The notes beneath the pieces were generated by a model. The model saw nothing but the letters and a program-made list of their open reading frames with translations. It searched no databases and was not told the DNA's origin. A program made the translations under genes and the position numbers. 64,000 nt of DNA from JAABUE01 sp037440925 (GTDB lineage Bacteria > Chloroflexota > Anaerolineae > Anaerolineales > Villigracilaceae): positions 21,366 to 85,365 of the forward strand of contig JBBITF010000005.1 in the NCBI GenBank assembly GCA_037440925.1, written 5' to 3'. Of this stretch, positions 32,755 through 41,481 are shown piece after piece (positions within the stretch are counted from its first letter, which is position 1; each line of letters begins with the position of its first letter).

Positions 32755-34008
32755 ATGTCTAACTCAAACCGAAAATTGGATGAACTGCTGGCGGTCATTC
32801 GCGGACTTCGGTCTGCTGCCGATACCAATGAGTTGTTGCAGCGCCTAACCTCTGCCGCCACCGACCTGACGGAAAGCGAAGCCGCCTCCATTTTGGAGTT
32901 TGATGCGCGCGCCAATTGCCTGCGCTTCATCGCGGCGCCCTGGTTCCACCAGCAACACCTCAGGGACATGCGTGTACCCCTGGATGGCAGCATCGCCGGC
33001 TGGGTATACAGCATGGTCGAGCCGCTGCTCATCCAAGATATCTCAGGAGAATCACGCCATTTCAAGGCGGTAGATGAAGTGACCGGCTTCACCACGACTT
33101 CTTTGGTAGCAGTTCCGCTGACGTATGGCAAGGAAACGCTGGGTGTGCTGGAGGCGCTCAACAAAACCAATAATGCCCATTATACCGAGGATGATGTCAC
33201 AATTCTAGAGATACTGGGGTTCTTTGGCTCGCTTGCGCTGTGGAACTTGAATTTGCAAGCCCGTGTAGAGGCCAGCCAGAGTGAAAAGGTGGAATTAGAC
33301 CGCTTGAAAAGCAATTTCATCGCCATCACTTCGCACGAACTGCGTACGCCGCTGGGCTTGATTCTCGGTCATGCTACTTTCTTGCGTGAGACGATTGGCG
33401 AGGAGCATCGCGACGCGATTGAAACCATCATCCGTAACGCCACCCGTCTCAAGGAAATCGTCGAAAGCCTGACCAGCGTGGAGAATGTGGGAAGCGGCAT
33501 GGCGCGCTTGCGCCAACATGCAGTTTCGATGCCGGGCATCGTCAAAGATGTGGTTTCAACCTTTTCAGATATGGCGGCAAGCAAGAATATTACCTTGCGC
33601 GCCGATACCGGCCCAACCGATTTGCGCGTGGAAGCAGACGCCAATAAAATCAGCGTGGCGCTCAGCAATCTGGTACGAAACGCCATCATGTTTACCGACC
33701 CGGGCGGGCAAGTGCTGGTGAAAGTCACCTCTATCCCTGGTTATGTGCAAGTATCGGTGATTGACAATGGAATTGGCATCCCGGCCAAAGATTTAGGACG
33801 GGTATTCGAGCGTTTTTTCCAGGTCGAGTCGCATCTCACGCGCCGACATGGTGGCATGGGGCTGGGCCTTTCGGTGGCCAAGGCCATGATCGAAATGCAC
33901 AACGGTCGCATCTGGGCTGAGAGCGTGGAAGGCAAGGGCAGCAATTTCTCTTTCCTCTTGCCCATTTCTCAAACGCCATTGGGCCTTACTAACATATCTC
34001 CATCCTGA
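32755..34008 (+). CDS. GAF-domain sensor histidine kinase
   Basis: 417 residues, no membrane segment, so cytosolic. A GAF domain covers about 20-165 (ending in VPLTYGKETLGVLEALNK), then HisKA with phospho-acceptor His194 in SHELRTPLG, and HATPase_c with N box SVALSNLVRNAIMFTD, G1 VIDNGIGIPAKD, F box VFERFFQVES and G2 GGMGLGLSVAKAM. No response regulator gene is adjacent, so it is an orphan kinase. It is divergent from inositol-phosphate synthase and begins a plus-strand run (kinase, PfkB kinase, M20 peptidase) with 4-base gaps or overlaps, suggesting co-transcription. The GAF ligand is unknown. Confidence 0.92.
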   Translation: MSNSNRKLDELLAVIRGLRSAADTNELLQRLTSAATDLTESEAASILEFDARANCLRFIAAPWFHQQHLRDMRVPLDGSIAGWVYSMVEPLLIQDISGESRHFKAVDEVTGFTTTSLVAVPLTYGKETLGVLEALNKTNNAHYTEDDVTILEILGFFGSLALWNLNLQARVEASQSEKVELDRLKSNFIAITSHELRTPLGLILGHATFLRETIGEEHRDAIETIIRNATRLKEIVESLTSVENVGSGMARLRQHAVSMPGIVKDVVSTFSDMAASKNITLRADTGPTDLRVEADANKISVALSNLVRNAIMFTDPGGQVLVKVTSIPGYVQVSVIDNGIGIPAKDLGRVFERFFQVESHLTRRHGGMGLGLSVAKAMIEMHNGRIWAESVEGKGSNFSFLLPISQTPLGLTNISPS

Positions 34009-34012
34009 TCCC

Positions 34013-35035
34013 ATGCAGCCGCGTTTTGTGTTAGCCGGCGCCTTGCAGCGCGAATACCTGCTGCCGCCCCAGGGCCGCCCCCTGTTAGATGTGCCGGGCG
34101 GCAGTTTGTTATATGCGGCTGGCGGTTTGCGGGTTTGGGAAACAGACTCGCCGCTGGGAACTGAAATCGGCCTGCTTGGACGTGTAGGGGCAGACTACCC
34201 GCGAGCCTGGCTGCATGACTTCGAGGCGCGCGGCTTCGACACACGCGGGGTGCGTATCTTGCCTACCCCCCTTGACTTGCGCTCGTTCCGAGTGTACTCT
34301 GATGCGCTGGAAGCGGGCTTTGACAACCCGGTGGCGCATTTTGCGCGTCGCGGACTGCCCTTTCCCAAGACTCTCCTGGGCTATCAGCCGCCGCTTCCCT
34401 CCCAAGAGAATGTCGAGAAACCGCTTCCATACGCGCCCACGGTGGGCGACGTCCCCGCAGATTACCTGGAGACAGCAGCGGTCCATTTTTGTCCGCTCGA
34501 CTTCACCAGTCATGCACAGTTGCTGACGATCTTCCAGGCCGGGGCGGCGGTCACGTTCACCCTCGACCCGGCGGCGGGTTACATGCATCCCAGGTTTCTC
34601 AAGAATCTGCGCTCCTTGCTCAAAGGGTTAACGGCTTTCTTGCCTTCTGAGGAGGAGCTGCGCGCCTTGTTTTGGGGACATACCAACGACTTGTGGGCTA
34701 TGGCTGAAGAATTGGGGACGTATGGCTGTGAATTGATTGTGGTCAAGGGCGGAACGCGCGGCCAATATCTCTATGATGCGGTCGGGAAACATCGGTGGCA
34801 GGTGCCGGCTTATCCGGCGCGCATGGCAGACCCTACCGGCGCCGGCGACGCTTTTTGTGGCGGTTTCCTGGCCGGTTATCGGCAGCGCTTCGATCCGCTC
34901 GAAGGGGTGTTGCATGGCAACATCTCGGCTTCACTCACCATAGAAGGCAACGGCGCATTCTACCCCTTGGAGACGTTGCCTGGCCTGGCGCGCGTCAGGC
35001 TGGAAGCGTTACGGGAGATGGTGAGGAAAATATGA
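34013..35035 (+). CDS. PfkB-family carbohydrate kinase
   Basis: 340 residues. The ATP-site signature DPTGAGDAFCGGFLAGY (about 275-291) has the catalytic Asp in GAGDAF; the N-terminus has the PfkB start VLAGALQREYLL and GSLLYAAGGLRVWE in place of the typical GG di-glycine with nearby substrate pocket. The usual Asn/Asp substrate residues of ribokinase are not obvious, so the sugar or nucleoside cannot be named. It follows the sensor kinase by 4 bases and overlaps the M20 peptidase start by 4 bases (ATGA). Confidence 0.87.
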   Translation: MQPRFVLAGALQREYLLPPQGRPLLDVPGGSLLYAAGGLRVWETDSPLGTEIGLLGRVGADYPRAWLHDFEARGFDTRGVRILPTPLDLRSFRVYSDALEAGFDNPVAHFARRGLPFPKTLLGYQPPLPSQENVEKPLPYAPTVGDVPADYLETAAVHFCPLDFTSHAQLLTIFQAGAAVTFTLDPAAGYMHPRFLKNLRSLLKGLTAFLPSEEELRALFWGHTNDLWAMAEELGTYGCELIVVKGGTRGQYLYDAVGKHRWQVPAYPARMADPTGAGDAFCGGFLAGYRQRFDPLEGVLHGNISASLTIEGNGAFYPLETLPGLARVRLEALREMVRKI

Positions 35036-36150
35036 AAGATGAAATGAAAAAGGCCGATATCGCAAGCCAGGTGATCGAACTGGCGGTGACGATCCAGCAG
35101 ATTCCTGCGCCCACTTTTGAGGAAGAGCAGCGGGCAAAATTTGTTCGGGCCTTGTTTCAGCAAGAGACCTTGCAAGAGGTATCACAGGATGCTATCGGCA
35201 ACGTCTATGCGCGCCTGGCGGGACAGGGAACGGCGCCGCCGCTGGTGGTCAGCGCGCATCTGGATACGGTTTTCCCACGCGAAACCAAACTGGAGGTCAG
35301 ACGCCAAGCCGGACGCATCTACGCACCCGCCTTGGGAGACAATGCGCTAGGGGTAGCAGCCTTGTTTGGCCTGGTATGGCAATTGCGCGCGCGCGGAACA
35401 CCTTTGCCAGGTGACGTGTGGCTGGTAGCCAATGTGTGTGAGGAGGGCTTGGGCGACTTGCGCGGGATGCGCGCGGTGGTGGAACGCTTTGGCGCGGGCG
35501 TGCAGGTTTATGTGATCATCGAGGGGTTGTCGCTGGGCTTCATCCAGCACCGCGGATTGGGCGTACAACGATATCGTATCGAAGCGCATACGCGCGGCGG
35601 TCATTCATGGTCCGATTATGGGCAGCCCTCGGCGATACACGAATTGGCCGGGCTGGCGACACGCTTGATTGGCCTCCCTTTGCCCGAACAGCCTCGCACG
35701 ACCTTGAACGTGGGACGTATCGGCGGAGGCACCTCGGTAAATGTCATTGCCCCCGACGCCTGGCTGGAATTGGACCTGCGCTCAGAAAGCCCGCAAGCGC
35801 TGGCCGACCTGATTCGGCAGGTGGAAAACCTGGTGGAAACAGCAAGCAGGCCAGGGATGCGCTTCGAGGCGCAGGTCATCGGACAGCGTCCAGCAGGTGA
35901 ATTACCCCCCACGCACCCGCTTATCCAGTTGGCCCAAGATTGCTTGCAAAAACAAGGACTCGAGGCCAGGTTAACCATCGGCTCAACTGACGCCAATATC
36001 CCCCTCAGCCGCGGCCTACCGGCCATCGTGCTGGGTGTGACTCGTGGTGGAGGAGCGCATACACTGGAAGAATTCATCGAGATAGAGAGCGTTGGCAAGG
36101 GGCTAGAACAGTTGGCAGCCTTTGTCATCCGCGCATTTTCAGTGGCATAG
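35032..36150 (+). CDS. M20/M28-type zinc peptidase
   Basis: 372 residues from the ATG at 35032, whose ATGA overlaps the PfkB stop and which has GTGAGGA upstream; a longer reading from 34795 is out of frame with, and overlaps, PfkB. Zinc ligands of the M20 fold: VSAHLDTVFP (His and Asp), ALGDNALGVAAL (bridging Asp), NVCEEGLGDLRG (Glu-Glu general base), and the C-terminal His in RGGGAHTLEEFI. The dimerisation insert is at about 180-290. It would hydrolyse a peptide or acyl-amino bond in the cytosol (dipeptidase, tripeptidase PepT-like); the substrate is unknown. Confidence 0.88.
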   Translation: MKDEMKKADIASQVIELAVTIQQIPAPTFEEEQRAKFVRALFQQETLQEVSQDAIGNVYARLAGQGTAPPLVVSAHLDTVFPRETKLEVRRQAGRIYAPALGDNALGVAALFGLVWQLRARGTPLPGDVWLVANVCEEGLGDLRGMRAVVERFGAGVQVYVIIEGLSLGFIQHRGLGVQRYRIEAHTRGGHSWSDYGQPSAIHELAGLATRLIGLPLPEQPRTTLNVGRIGGGTSVNVIAPDAWLELDLRSESPQALADLIRQVENLVETASRPGMRFEAQVIGQRPAGELPPTHPLIQLAQDCLQKQGLEARLTIGSTDANIPLSRGLPAIVLGVTRGGGAHTLEEFIEIESVGKGLEQLAAFVIRAFSVA

Positions 36151-36172
36151 AGCGCCTCCTTACGTAGGACAG

Positions 36173-36215
36173 CTCTCTGACCTGTCTGTAGGACAGGTTT
36201 CCAACCTATCTGGAC
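36173..36215. repeat. GTAGGACAG palindromic repeats
   Basis: Two imperfect inverted repeats in series, GTAGGACAG...CTGACCTGTC and GTAGGACAGGTT...AACCTATC, of the same family as 8341-8368 and 19256-19283. The rest of 36151-36305 shows no further gene; a promoter is not clear. Confidence 0.6.
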
Positions 36216-36305
36216 AAACCAAAGGTCTTCCCACGGCATTTGCGCATTCAATACCAATGTTGCACGGTAATACTATATTTTCATCTCGGAGTTAAGCAAA
36301 AATTC

Positions 36306-37334
36306 ATGGAAATCCTAAGTCGTCTCCGTTCCGCCGCCCGCATCCTGCTCAAGGGCGATCCCAAAAAGAATAAGCGCAATCCCATCCCGGCCATTACGCC
36401 CGAAGAAGTGGCCGAGGTCAAACAATTCTTCCCGCGCCAAAAATTTTTCATCCTGGGCCATGCTCGCTCCGGCACCACCCTGCTCATGCGTCTGGTGCGC
36501 CTGCACCCTGAAGTGCATTGCAACTATCAGGCGCACTTCTTCACGCGCAAGCCGCTGCTCAAGTCGCTGGTGGATACGCCCGACATTGAGGAATGGTTGA
36601 CGCGCAAATCCAACCGTTGGAACTATGGACGCGACCTTTCGCCCCTCGTCCTGCGCGCCGCAGCCGACATCATCATGGAACGCGACGCCGCCCGCGCAGG
36701 CAAGCGCATCGTAGGCGACAAAAGCCCCTCGTCCGTCATTCACGGTCAAGCCGTGCGCGACCTGCACGACGTCTACCCCGACGCGCAAATCGTCTATATC
36801 GTGCGCGATGGACGGGATGTCATCCTCTCCGAGCGTTTTCGCAACTTCGTCGAGGAATCGAAATTCCTGACGGCGGAAGACAAGCGCATCATCGCGGACC
36901 TGCGAGCCGACCCCGCTTCCTTTGAGGATGGCCGCCGCTCCATTTTTACCGAGGTCTTCATCCGCCGCACGGCCGGCGACTGGGCGCACGACGTACAGGA
37001 AACTGAAGCGGAAGCCCGCCGCCTGTTCGGCGACCGTTTCTACGCCTTGCGTTACGAAGACCTGCTGGCTCAACCTTTCGAGGAAATGAAAAAAGTATGG
37101 CAGTTCTTGGGCGTCGAGGCCGAGTCTAGCCTGGAAAGAGCCATCCTGGAAGAAATGCGCTCCAATCCCGATGAAGAATGGCAATCTCGCCGCAACGAAG
37201 ACATTGCCTCCTTCCTTCCCAAAGGACAAAGCGGCAATTGGACGCGCCTGTTCAGTGAGCGAGATCAATTTGTCTTTGAACAAGTCGCCGGCCATGTGCT
37301 GGCGCGATGGAAGTATGAACCAGCCCCTTCTTGA
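36306..37334 (+). CDS. Sulfotransferase family protein (PAPS-dependent)
   Basis: 342 residues. The 5'-phosphosulfate loop is FFILGHARSGTTLLMRLV (about 45-62) and the 3'-phosphate-binding motif IVYIVRDGRDVILS (about 162-175), both as in Sulfotransfer_1/3 enzymes that use PAPS. Other conserved residues include YEDLLAQPFEEMKKVWQFLGV near 250-270 and the C-terminal GQSGNWTRLFSERDQ. Start is the ATG at 36306 with CGGAG about 15 bases upstream, rather far. Acceptor unknown; sulfation of a surface glycan or lipid is likely from the surrounding genes. No PAPS-generating genes are in the window. Confidence 0.87.
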   Translation: MEILSRLRSAARILLKGDPKKNKRNPIPAITPEEVAEVKQFFPRQKFFILGHARSGTTLLMRLVRLHPEVHCNYQAHFFTRKPLLKSLVDTPDIEEWLTRKSNRWNYGRDLSPLVLRAAADIIMERDAARAGKRIVGDKSPSSVIHGQAVRDLHDVYPDAQIVYIVRDGRDVILSERFRNFVEESKFLTAEDKRIIADLRADPASFEDGRRSIFTEVFIRRTAGDWAHDVQETEAEARRLFGDRFYALRYEDLLAQPFEEMKKVWQFLGVEAESSLERAILEEMRSNPDEEWQSRRNEDIASFLPKGQSGNWTRLFSERDQFVFEQVAGHVLARWKYEPAPS

Positions 37335-37346
37335 AGAGGAGAATCT

Positions 37347-38498
37347 ATGATACGAGGGGATGTCGTTTTACAGGGTTTCGACGAGCAATTCGGCGGCCCG
37401 CCCGCCTGCCTTGTCTGCGCGCCGGGGCGGGTGAACCTGATTGGTGAGCATACCGATTACAACGACGGTTTCGTACTGCCCATGGCCATTGACCGCGCCA
37501 TTTGGATCGCGCTGCGGCCCCGCGACGACCGCCGGGTGCGCGTCTACTCGCTGGATTATGGGCAGACGCTGGAATTTTCGTCGCTGGGATTCGAGCGCGG
37601 GCAGGGATGGGGAGAGTACATCAAAGGGGTGGCGTATGCCTTGCAAGCCGAAGGGTATGCCCTGCGCGGCTGGGAAGGGGCGCTGAGCGGCAACGTGCCA
37701 AAGGGGGCCGGCTTGTCTTCCTCAGCAGCGCTGGAACTGGCGGCAGCGCGCGCCTTTGCCGCCGTTTCGGGTCTCGACTGGCAAGCGGCGCGTATGGCTC
37801 GAATTTGTCAGCGGGCCGAGAACGAATGGGTGGGCGTGCAGTGCGGCATCATGGACCAAATGGCCTGCGCGGTCTCCCGCGAAGGGCATGCCCTCTTCTT
37901 GGATTGCCGTTCGCTGGAATACGAACATGTTCCCCTGCCGCAGGACATTGCCGTCGTTGTGCTGGATACCTCCACGCGGCGCGGTCTGGTTGGTTCGGCT
38001 TACAATGAGCGGCGGGAGCAGTGCCAGGCGGCGGCCAGGTTCTTCAGGGTGAAGGCGCTGCGAGATTTAAGTATGGAGCAGTTCGAAGCAAGAGGCAAGA
38101 GGCTGAAGGAACTGGAGCAGGCGGCTTGGAAACGGGCGCGGCATATTGTCAGCGAGAATGAGCGCGTACTGGCGGCTGCCCAGGCCATGCGCCGAGGAGA
38201 CGCGGCGCGGCTGGGGGCGCTGTTCAACCAGAGTCATGCCAGCCTGCGCGACGATTTCGAGGTCAGCAGCCCGGCGTTGGATCAGATCGTGGAGGCGGCT
38301 CAGGCGCAGCCGGCTTGCTATGGCGCGCGCATGACCGGGGCCGGCTTTGGCGGCTGCGCCGTGGCGTTGGTCAAACAGGAAGAGGCCGGGGAATTTGGCG
38401 CAGCCGTTTTAGCGGCCTACAGGCGTAAGTCGGGGGTAGAAGCGCGGGTGTACGTTTGCCAGGCCAGCGCCGGCGCCGCTCTCTTTCCGTTGTCGTAA
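37347..38498 (+). CDS. galK: Galactokinase
   Basis: 383 residues. Galactokinase signature APGRVNLIGEHTDYNDG (about 24-40), GHMP ATP loop GNVPKGAGLSSSAALELAAA (about 115-134), catalytic base region GVQCGIMDQMACA (about 170-182, Asp), and GHMP_C motif ARMTGAGFGGCAVALV (about 327-342). It phosphorylates galactose in the Leloir pathway. GGAGAA precedes the ATG, 12 bases after the sulfotransferase stop. No galT or galE is adjacent, and the next gene (nadD) has its own predicted promoter. Confidence 0.93.
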   Translation: MIRGDVVLQGFDEQFGGPPACLVCAPGRVNLIGEHTDYNDGFVLPMAIDRAIWIALRPRDDRRVRVYSLDYGQTLEFSSLGFERGQGWGEYIKGVAYALQAEGYALRGWEGALSGNVPKGAGLSSSAALELAAARAFAAVSGLDWQAARMARICQRAENEWVGVQCGIMDQMACAVSREGHALFLDCRSLEYEHVPLPQDIAVVVLDTSTRRGLVGSAYNERREQCQAAARFFRVKALRDLSMEQFEARGKRLKELEQAAWKRARHIVSENERVLAAAQAMRRGDAARLGALFNQSHASLRDDFEVSSPALDQIVEAAQAQPACYGARMTGAGFGGCAVALVKQEEAGEFGAAVLAAYRRKSGVEARVYVCQASAGAALFPLS

Positions 38499-38504
38499 CT
38501 GCGA

Positions 38505-38510
38505 TATACT
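38505..38510 (+). promoter_or_regulatory. -10 box TATACT, leaderless start for nadD
   Basis: TATACT ends 6 bases before the nadD ATG (38517), and the 6 bases between (TCCCCC) are identical to those between the -10 and ATG of the 24207 methyltransferase. Confidence 0.55.
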
Positions 38511-38516
38511 TCCCCC

Positions 38517-39122
38517 ATGTTACGCGAGCGTTTGGGAGTCTTTGGCGGCACCTTCGACCCGCCCCATCTCGGCCACCTCATCCTGGCGCAAGAGGCGTGC
38601 GCCCAACTTGACCTGGCGCGCTTGCTGTGGGTTCTGACCCCCGTCCCGCCGCATAAACTGAAGCAGACCGTCACGCCCGTTGCCCACCGCTTGGCCATGC
38701 TCGAACTGGCCCTGCAAGATGAAGCCCGCTTTGAAATCTCACGTCTCGAATTGGAACGCCGCGGCCCGCACTACACTGCCGATACCTTGCGTTTGATGCA
38801 GGAACGTTACCCCTCCGCAGACCTGATTCTGCTGCTGGGCGGCGACTCCTTGCGCGACCTGCCCACCTGGCGCTTCGCTGCGCGCCTGGTGGCTGCTTGC
38901 CGCGAAATCGGCGTGATGCGTCGCCCCGGCGATGCTGTGGACCTGGCGGCGTTGGAGCAGCAGGTGCCGGGCGTGCAAACCAAAGTGCGGTTTGTGGATG
39001 CGCCCTTGCTGGAGATCGCCTCCAGCGAGATTCGACGCCGCATCCGGCTAGGCCAGCCGTTTCGTTATTATTTGCCGCCGTCTGTGTATGACTATATCTT
39101 GAAAGAGCGCCTCTACCGTTAA
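38517..39122 (+). CDS. nadD: Nicotinate-nucleotide adenylyltransferase
   Basis: 201 residues. It makes nicotinic acid adenine dinucleotide from NaMN and ATP in NAD synthesis. The nucleotidyltransferase motif GVFGGTFDPPHLGHL (about 7-21, with HxGH), the LLGGDSLRDLPTWR segment (about 101-114) and C-terminal ISSxxR-type motif ASSEIRRRIRLGQPFRYYLPPSV (about 167-189) are typical of NadD. It has no ribosome binding site. It is separated from galK by 18 bases. Directly downstream lie two MITE-like elements. Confidence 0.94.
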   Translation: MLRERLGVFGGTFDPPHLGHLILAQEACAQLDLARLLWVLTPVPPHKLKQTVTPVAHRLAMLELALQDEARFEISRLELERRGPHYTADTLRLMQERYPSADLILLLGGDSLRDLPTWRFAARLVAACREIGVMRRPGDAVDLAALEQQVPGVQTKVRFVDAPLLEIASSEIRRRIRLGQPFRYYLPPSVYDYILKERLYR

Positions 39123-39128
39123 TGCCTC

Positions 39129-39276
39129 CACTGCAAAAAGGTATTTGCACCGCAGAGCGCGCAGAGAACGCTGAGATTTTTTACCGATTCCGCAAAGAAA
39201 AGGCGCTCTTGATGCGGGTTTTGCAATTTTCAACTCTGCGCGCTTCGCGCTCTCAGCGGTTAATACCTTACAAGTG
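39129..39276. mobile_element. MITE-like element, family B copy 1
   Basis: About 148 bp with inverted ends: CACTGCAAAAAGGTATT on the left and, complementary, AATACCTTACAAGTG on the right, extended inward by CGCAGAG.../...CTCTGCG arms. The core with GATTCCGCAAAGAAAAGG and CGCTCTTGATGCG is shared almost unchanged with 60549-60712. It has no open reading frame and can form a long hairpin. Confidence 0.8.
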
Positions 39277-39284
39277 AAATTCTT

Positions 39285-39450
39285 GTTTTTTGGTAACTGC
39301 CTACCCTGCCTATATTTGAGCGCAAACCGTCCACGAATACTGCACGAATACACGAAACACGCCGTCATTCGAGCATTCGTGGTTTATTCGTGGATGGTTT
39401 TCTCACCCAAAAACCAAACCGATGCTAGAGGTAGGCAGTTACGTTTTTTG
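39285..39450. mobile_element. MITE-like element, family A copy 2, with 8-bp target duplication
   Basis: The 150-bp element 39293-39442 is an inverted copy of 22008-22157 with the same 13-bp ends. It is flanked on both sides by GTTTTTTG (39285-39292 and 39443-39450), a perfect 8-bp target site duplication, good evidence for transposition by a DDE enzyme supplied elsewhere. Confidence 0.9.
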
Positions 39451-39486
39451 TGCAAGAATTCTTGAACACGAGCGGGTAGACTTGCC

Positions 39487-41310
39487 CTACTTTCCCAGCC
39501 TGCTTCGCTCTTGCTCCACCACGCTCTCGTCCAATTTCTTGAAGAGCGGCGCTGGCGGGTTCAGTTTTTGCCCTGGCTGGAGGTTGCTTGGCTTCCAAGT
39601 TGCTGTCGCCCCGCTCTCTGGGGCAGGAGGGCGGTAACGCAGGCCTTTGTGCGTGCCGAGCGCGTCGCTGATTTCTTGAATGTACTGCTCGCCGAAGAGA
39701 GGCGCCGCGTAGCCAAAGAAGCCGTGCAACTTTTCGGAGGTGAACGGTAAGACAGGCGCAAAGAGCACTTTGAGCGAGTCGATAGCCTTTAGCGCCGTGT
39801 AGATACTCTTGGCGGCCTCGGCCTTGTCTTCTTTGACTTGTTTCCAGGGCGCCATGGCGTCCAGGTATTGATTGACGGCGGAGGCCAGTTTCATCGTCTC
39901 GCCCAGGGCGGCGCGCAGTTTTACGCCCTCGTACAAAGCGCCCACAGACGAGAATCCGCCCTCGATAACGGCCAACAGTTCCAGGTCGGCGGGGCGAAGC
40001 GTCGAGGCGTCCACCGGCGGGACGTGACCGTCCCAGTGTTTATAGCAAAACGACAGCACACGATTGGCTAAATTGCCCCAGTTCGCCACCAACTCGTTGT
40101 TGTTGCGCGCCACGAACTCGGCCCAATCCCAATCGCTGTCTTTCATTTCCGGCATGTTGACCGTCAGGTAGTAGCGCAGCGCGTCTGGATCATAACGGGT
40201 CAAGGCATCGCGTCCCCACACGGCCCAGTTGCGGCTGCCGCTGATTTTCTCGCCTTCCAAATTCATGAATTGGTTGGCCGGCACGTCGAACGGCAGAGTG
40301 AGCGGTTCGCTGCCCTCATCGAAAATTTCCAGGAACTGTTTTCCCGCGCCCATCAATTGCGCCGGCCACAGGGAGGTGTGGAAGAAAATGTTGTCTTTGC
40401 CGATGAAGTAGAACTGACGGGCGGCCGGGTTGACCCACCACTCGCGCCACGCCTCGCTTCGACCAGGCTCAGCGCGGCCTTTTTCGGGTTCCACCCTGCT
40501 CCACTCGATAGCGGCTGAAAGGTAGCCGATGACGGCCTCGAACCACACGTATAGGCATTTGCCCTCCCAGCCTTCCACTGGCACGGGGATGCCCCAATCC
40601 AGGTCGCGCGTGATGGGACGCGGCTTGAGGCCCTCGGCCTCGATCTTGCCCAACGACTCGCCCAAGACGGGTTCGCGCATGTGGTCGGCGCGCTCTTTGA
40701 GGAAACGTTTGACTTCTGGCTCCAACTTGGATAGGTCAAGATAAAAATGCTCGGTCTCGCGCAGCTCGAGCGCGCCATCGCCGGTCTTGGCTTTGGGGTT
40801 GATGAGTTTTTCCGGTTCCAGCACATTGCCACAGCGGTCGCACTGGTCAGAGCGGGCGCCTTGGTAGCCGCAAATGTAACATGTGCCTTCCACATAGCGG
40901 TCGGGCAGGAACTTCTTGGCAGACGGCGAGTACCATTGCATGGACTTTTGCGTAAACATGAAGCCATTCTGTTTCAGGGCCAGGAAAATGGCCTGTGAAA
41001 CCTTGAAATGGTTTTCGGTATGAGTGGAAGTGAACAAATCGTAAGTGATGCCGTAGCCTTGAAAGACTTCCAGGAAGGTATCATGATAGAACTTGTAGAC
41101 TTGCTCGACCGGTTGCCCAAGCGCGTCGGCTTTGAGGGTGACGGGCGTGCCGTGCGAGTCTGTGCCTGATACCATCAGCACCTTATTCCCTTTCAGGCGG
41201 TGATAGCGCGCTACGATGTCGCCAGGCAAGTGTGAGCCGGTCAGGTTGCCCACATGGATTTCGGCGTTGGCATACGGCCAAGCAATGGCAATCAAGATAT
41301 TTTCGGGCAT
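39487..41310 (-). CDS. metG: Methionine--tRNA ligase
   Basis: 607 residues. The class I HIGH-like motif is AEIHVGNLTGSHL (about 16-28), the zinc region has CYICGYQGARSDQCDRCGN (about 142-160), and the KMSKS counterpart appears as EGEKISGSRNW (about 350-360), where S-G-S-R replaces M-S-K-S, a known MetRS variation. The anticodon helices (FCYKHWDGHVP) follow. The ATG at 41310 has AAGGAG at 6-base spacing; an in-frame extension to 41373 would cover the leader terminator. No C-terminal EMAP-like dimerisation domain. A leader ORF and terminator precede it. The TAG stop is part of a GTAGGGCAAGTC repeat. Confidence 0.94.
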   Translation of the reverse strand: MPENILIAIAWPYANAEIHVGNLTGSHLPGDIVARYHRLKGNKVLMVSGTDSHGTPVTLKADALGQPVEQVYKFYHDTFLEVFQGYGITYDLFTSTHTENHFKVSQAIFLALKQNGFMFTQKSMQWYSPSAKKFLPDRYVEGTCYICGYQGARSDQCDRCGNVLEPEKLINPKAKTGDGALELRETEHFYLDLSKLEPEVKRFLKERADHMREPVLGESLGKIEAEGLKPRPITRDLDWGIPVPVEGWEGKCLYVWFEAVIGYLSAAIEWSRVEPEKGRAEPGRSEAWREWWVNPAARQFYFIGKDNIFFHTSLWPAQLMGAGKQFLEIFDEGSEPLTLPFDVPANQFMNLEGEKISGSRNWAVWGRDALTRYDPDALRYYLTVNMPEMKDSDWDWAEFVARNNNELVANWGNLANRVLSFCYKHWDGHVPPVDASTLRPADLELLAVIEGGFSSVGALYEGVKLRAALGETMKLASAVNQYLDAMAPWKQVKEDKAEAAKSIYTALKAIDSLKVLFAPVLPFTSEKLHGFFGYAAPLFGEQYIQEISDALGTHKGLRYRPPAPESGATATWKPSNLQPGQKLNPPAPLFKKLDESVVEQERSRLGK

Positions 41311-41330
41311 AATGAACTCCTTCTGGCAAA

Positions 41331-41360
41331 TAAAAAGGCCGCCCGCGGTTTCGGACAGCC
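41331..41360 (-). terminator. Intrinsic terminator in the metG leader
   Basis: On the minus strand, GGCTGTCC (41360-41353) pairs with GGGCGGCC (41344-41337) over 8 pairs, two of them G-U, followed by TTTTTATTT. It lies between the leader ORF and metG, so RNA polymerase must read through it to express metG. Confidence 0.75.
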
Positions 41361-41382
41361 TCAAGATGTGCAAAAAGAATTC

Positions 41383-41475
41383 CTAGCACAAGCCTTTCGC
41401 TGTCCAGGCGTGGCCAGGCATGTCCATGATGGACGGGAGGATTTTTGCGCTCGACAGAGAACAGACGGTCGTCAT
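41383..41475 (-). CDS. Predicted 30-residue leader peptide of metG
   Basis: ATG at 41475, TAG at 41385-41383. The peptide runs MTTVCSLSSAKILPS then IMDMPGHAWTAKGLC. Met codons 17 and 19 lie 16-22 bases before GGACAGC (41405-41399), which can pair with GCTGTCC (41359-41353), the left arm of the terminator. A ribosome paused at these Met codons would favour that antiterminator; one that reaches the stop codon would cover the antiterminator arm. The start lies 6 bases after the -10 box, so it would be leaderless. No homologue was checked. Confidence 0.6.
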   Translation of the reverse strand: MTTVCSLSSAKILPSIMDMPGHAWTAKGLC

Positions 41476-41481
41476 AGGGGT

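Noticed and set aside
34795..35031. N-terminal extension of the M20 peptidase
   Set aside because: It overlaps the PfkB gene in another frame, is Arg-rich and lacks homology-like motifs; the ATGA start at 35032 is well placed.
37502..38008. Alternative frame inside galK
   Set aside because: Shadow frame rich in Arg and Gly; galactokinase motifs are in the chosen frame.
41331..41475. T-box leader for metG
   Set aside because: The ACCGCG string in the terminator resembles part of a T-box sequence, but the conserved AGGGTGG half, a specifier stem and a long leader are absent; the leader-peptide model fits better.
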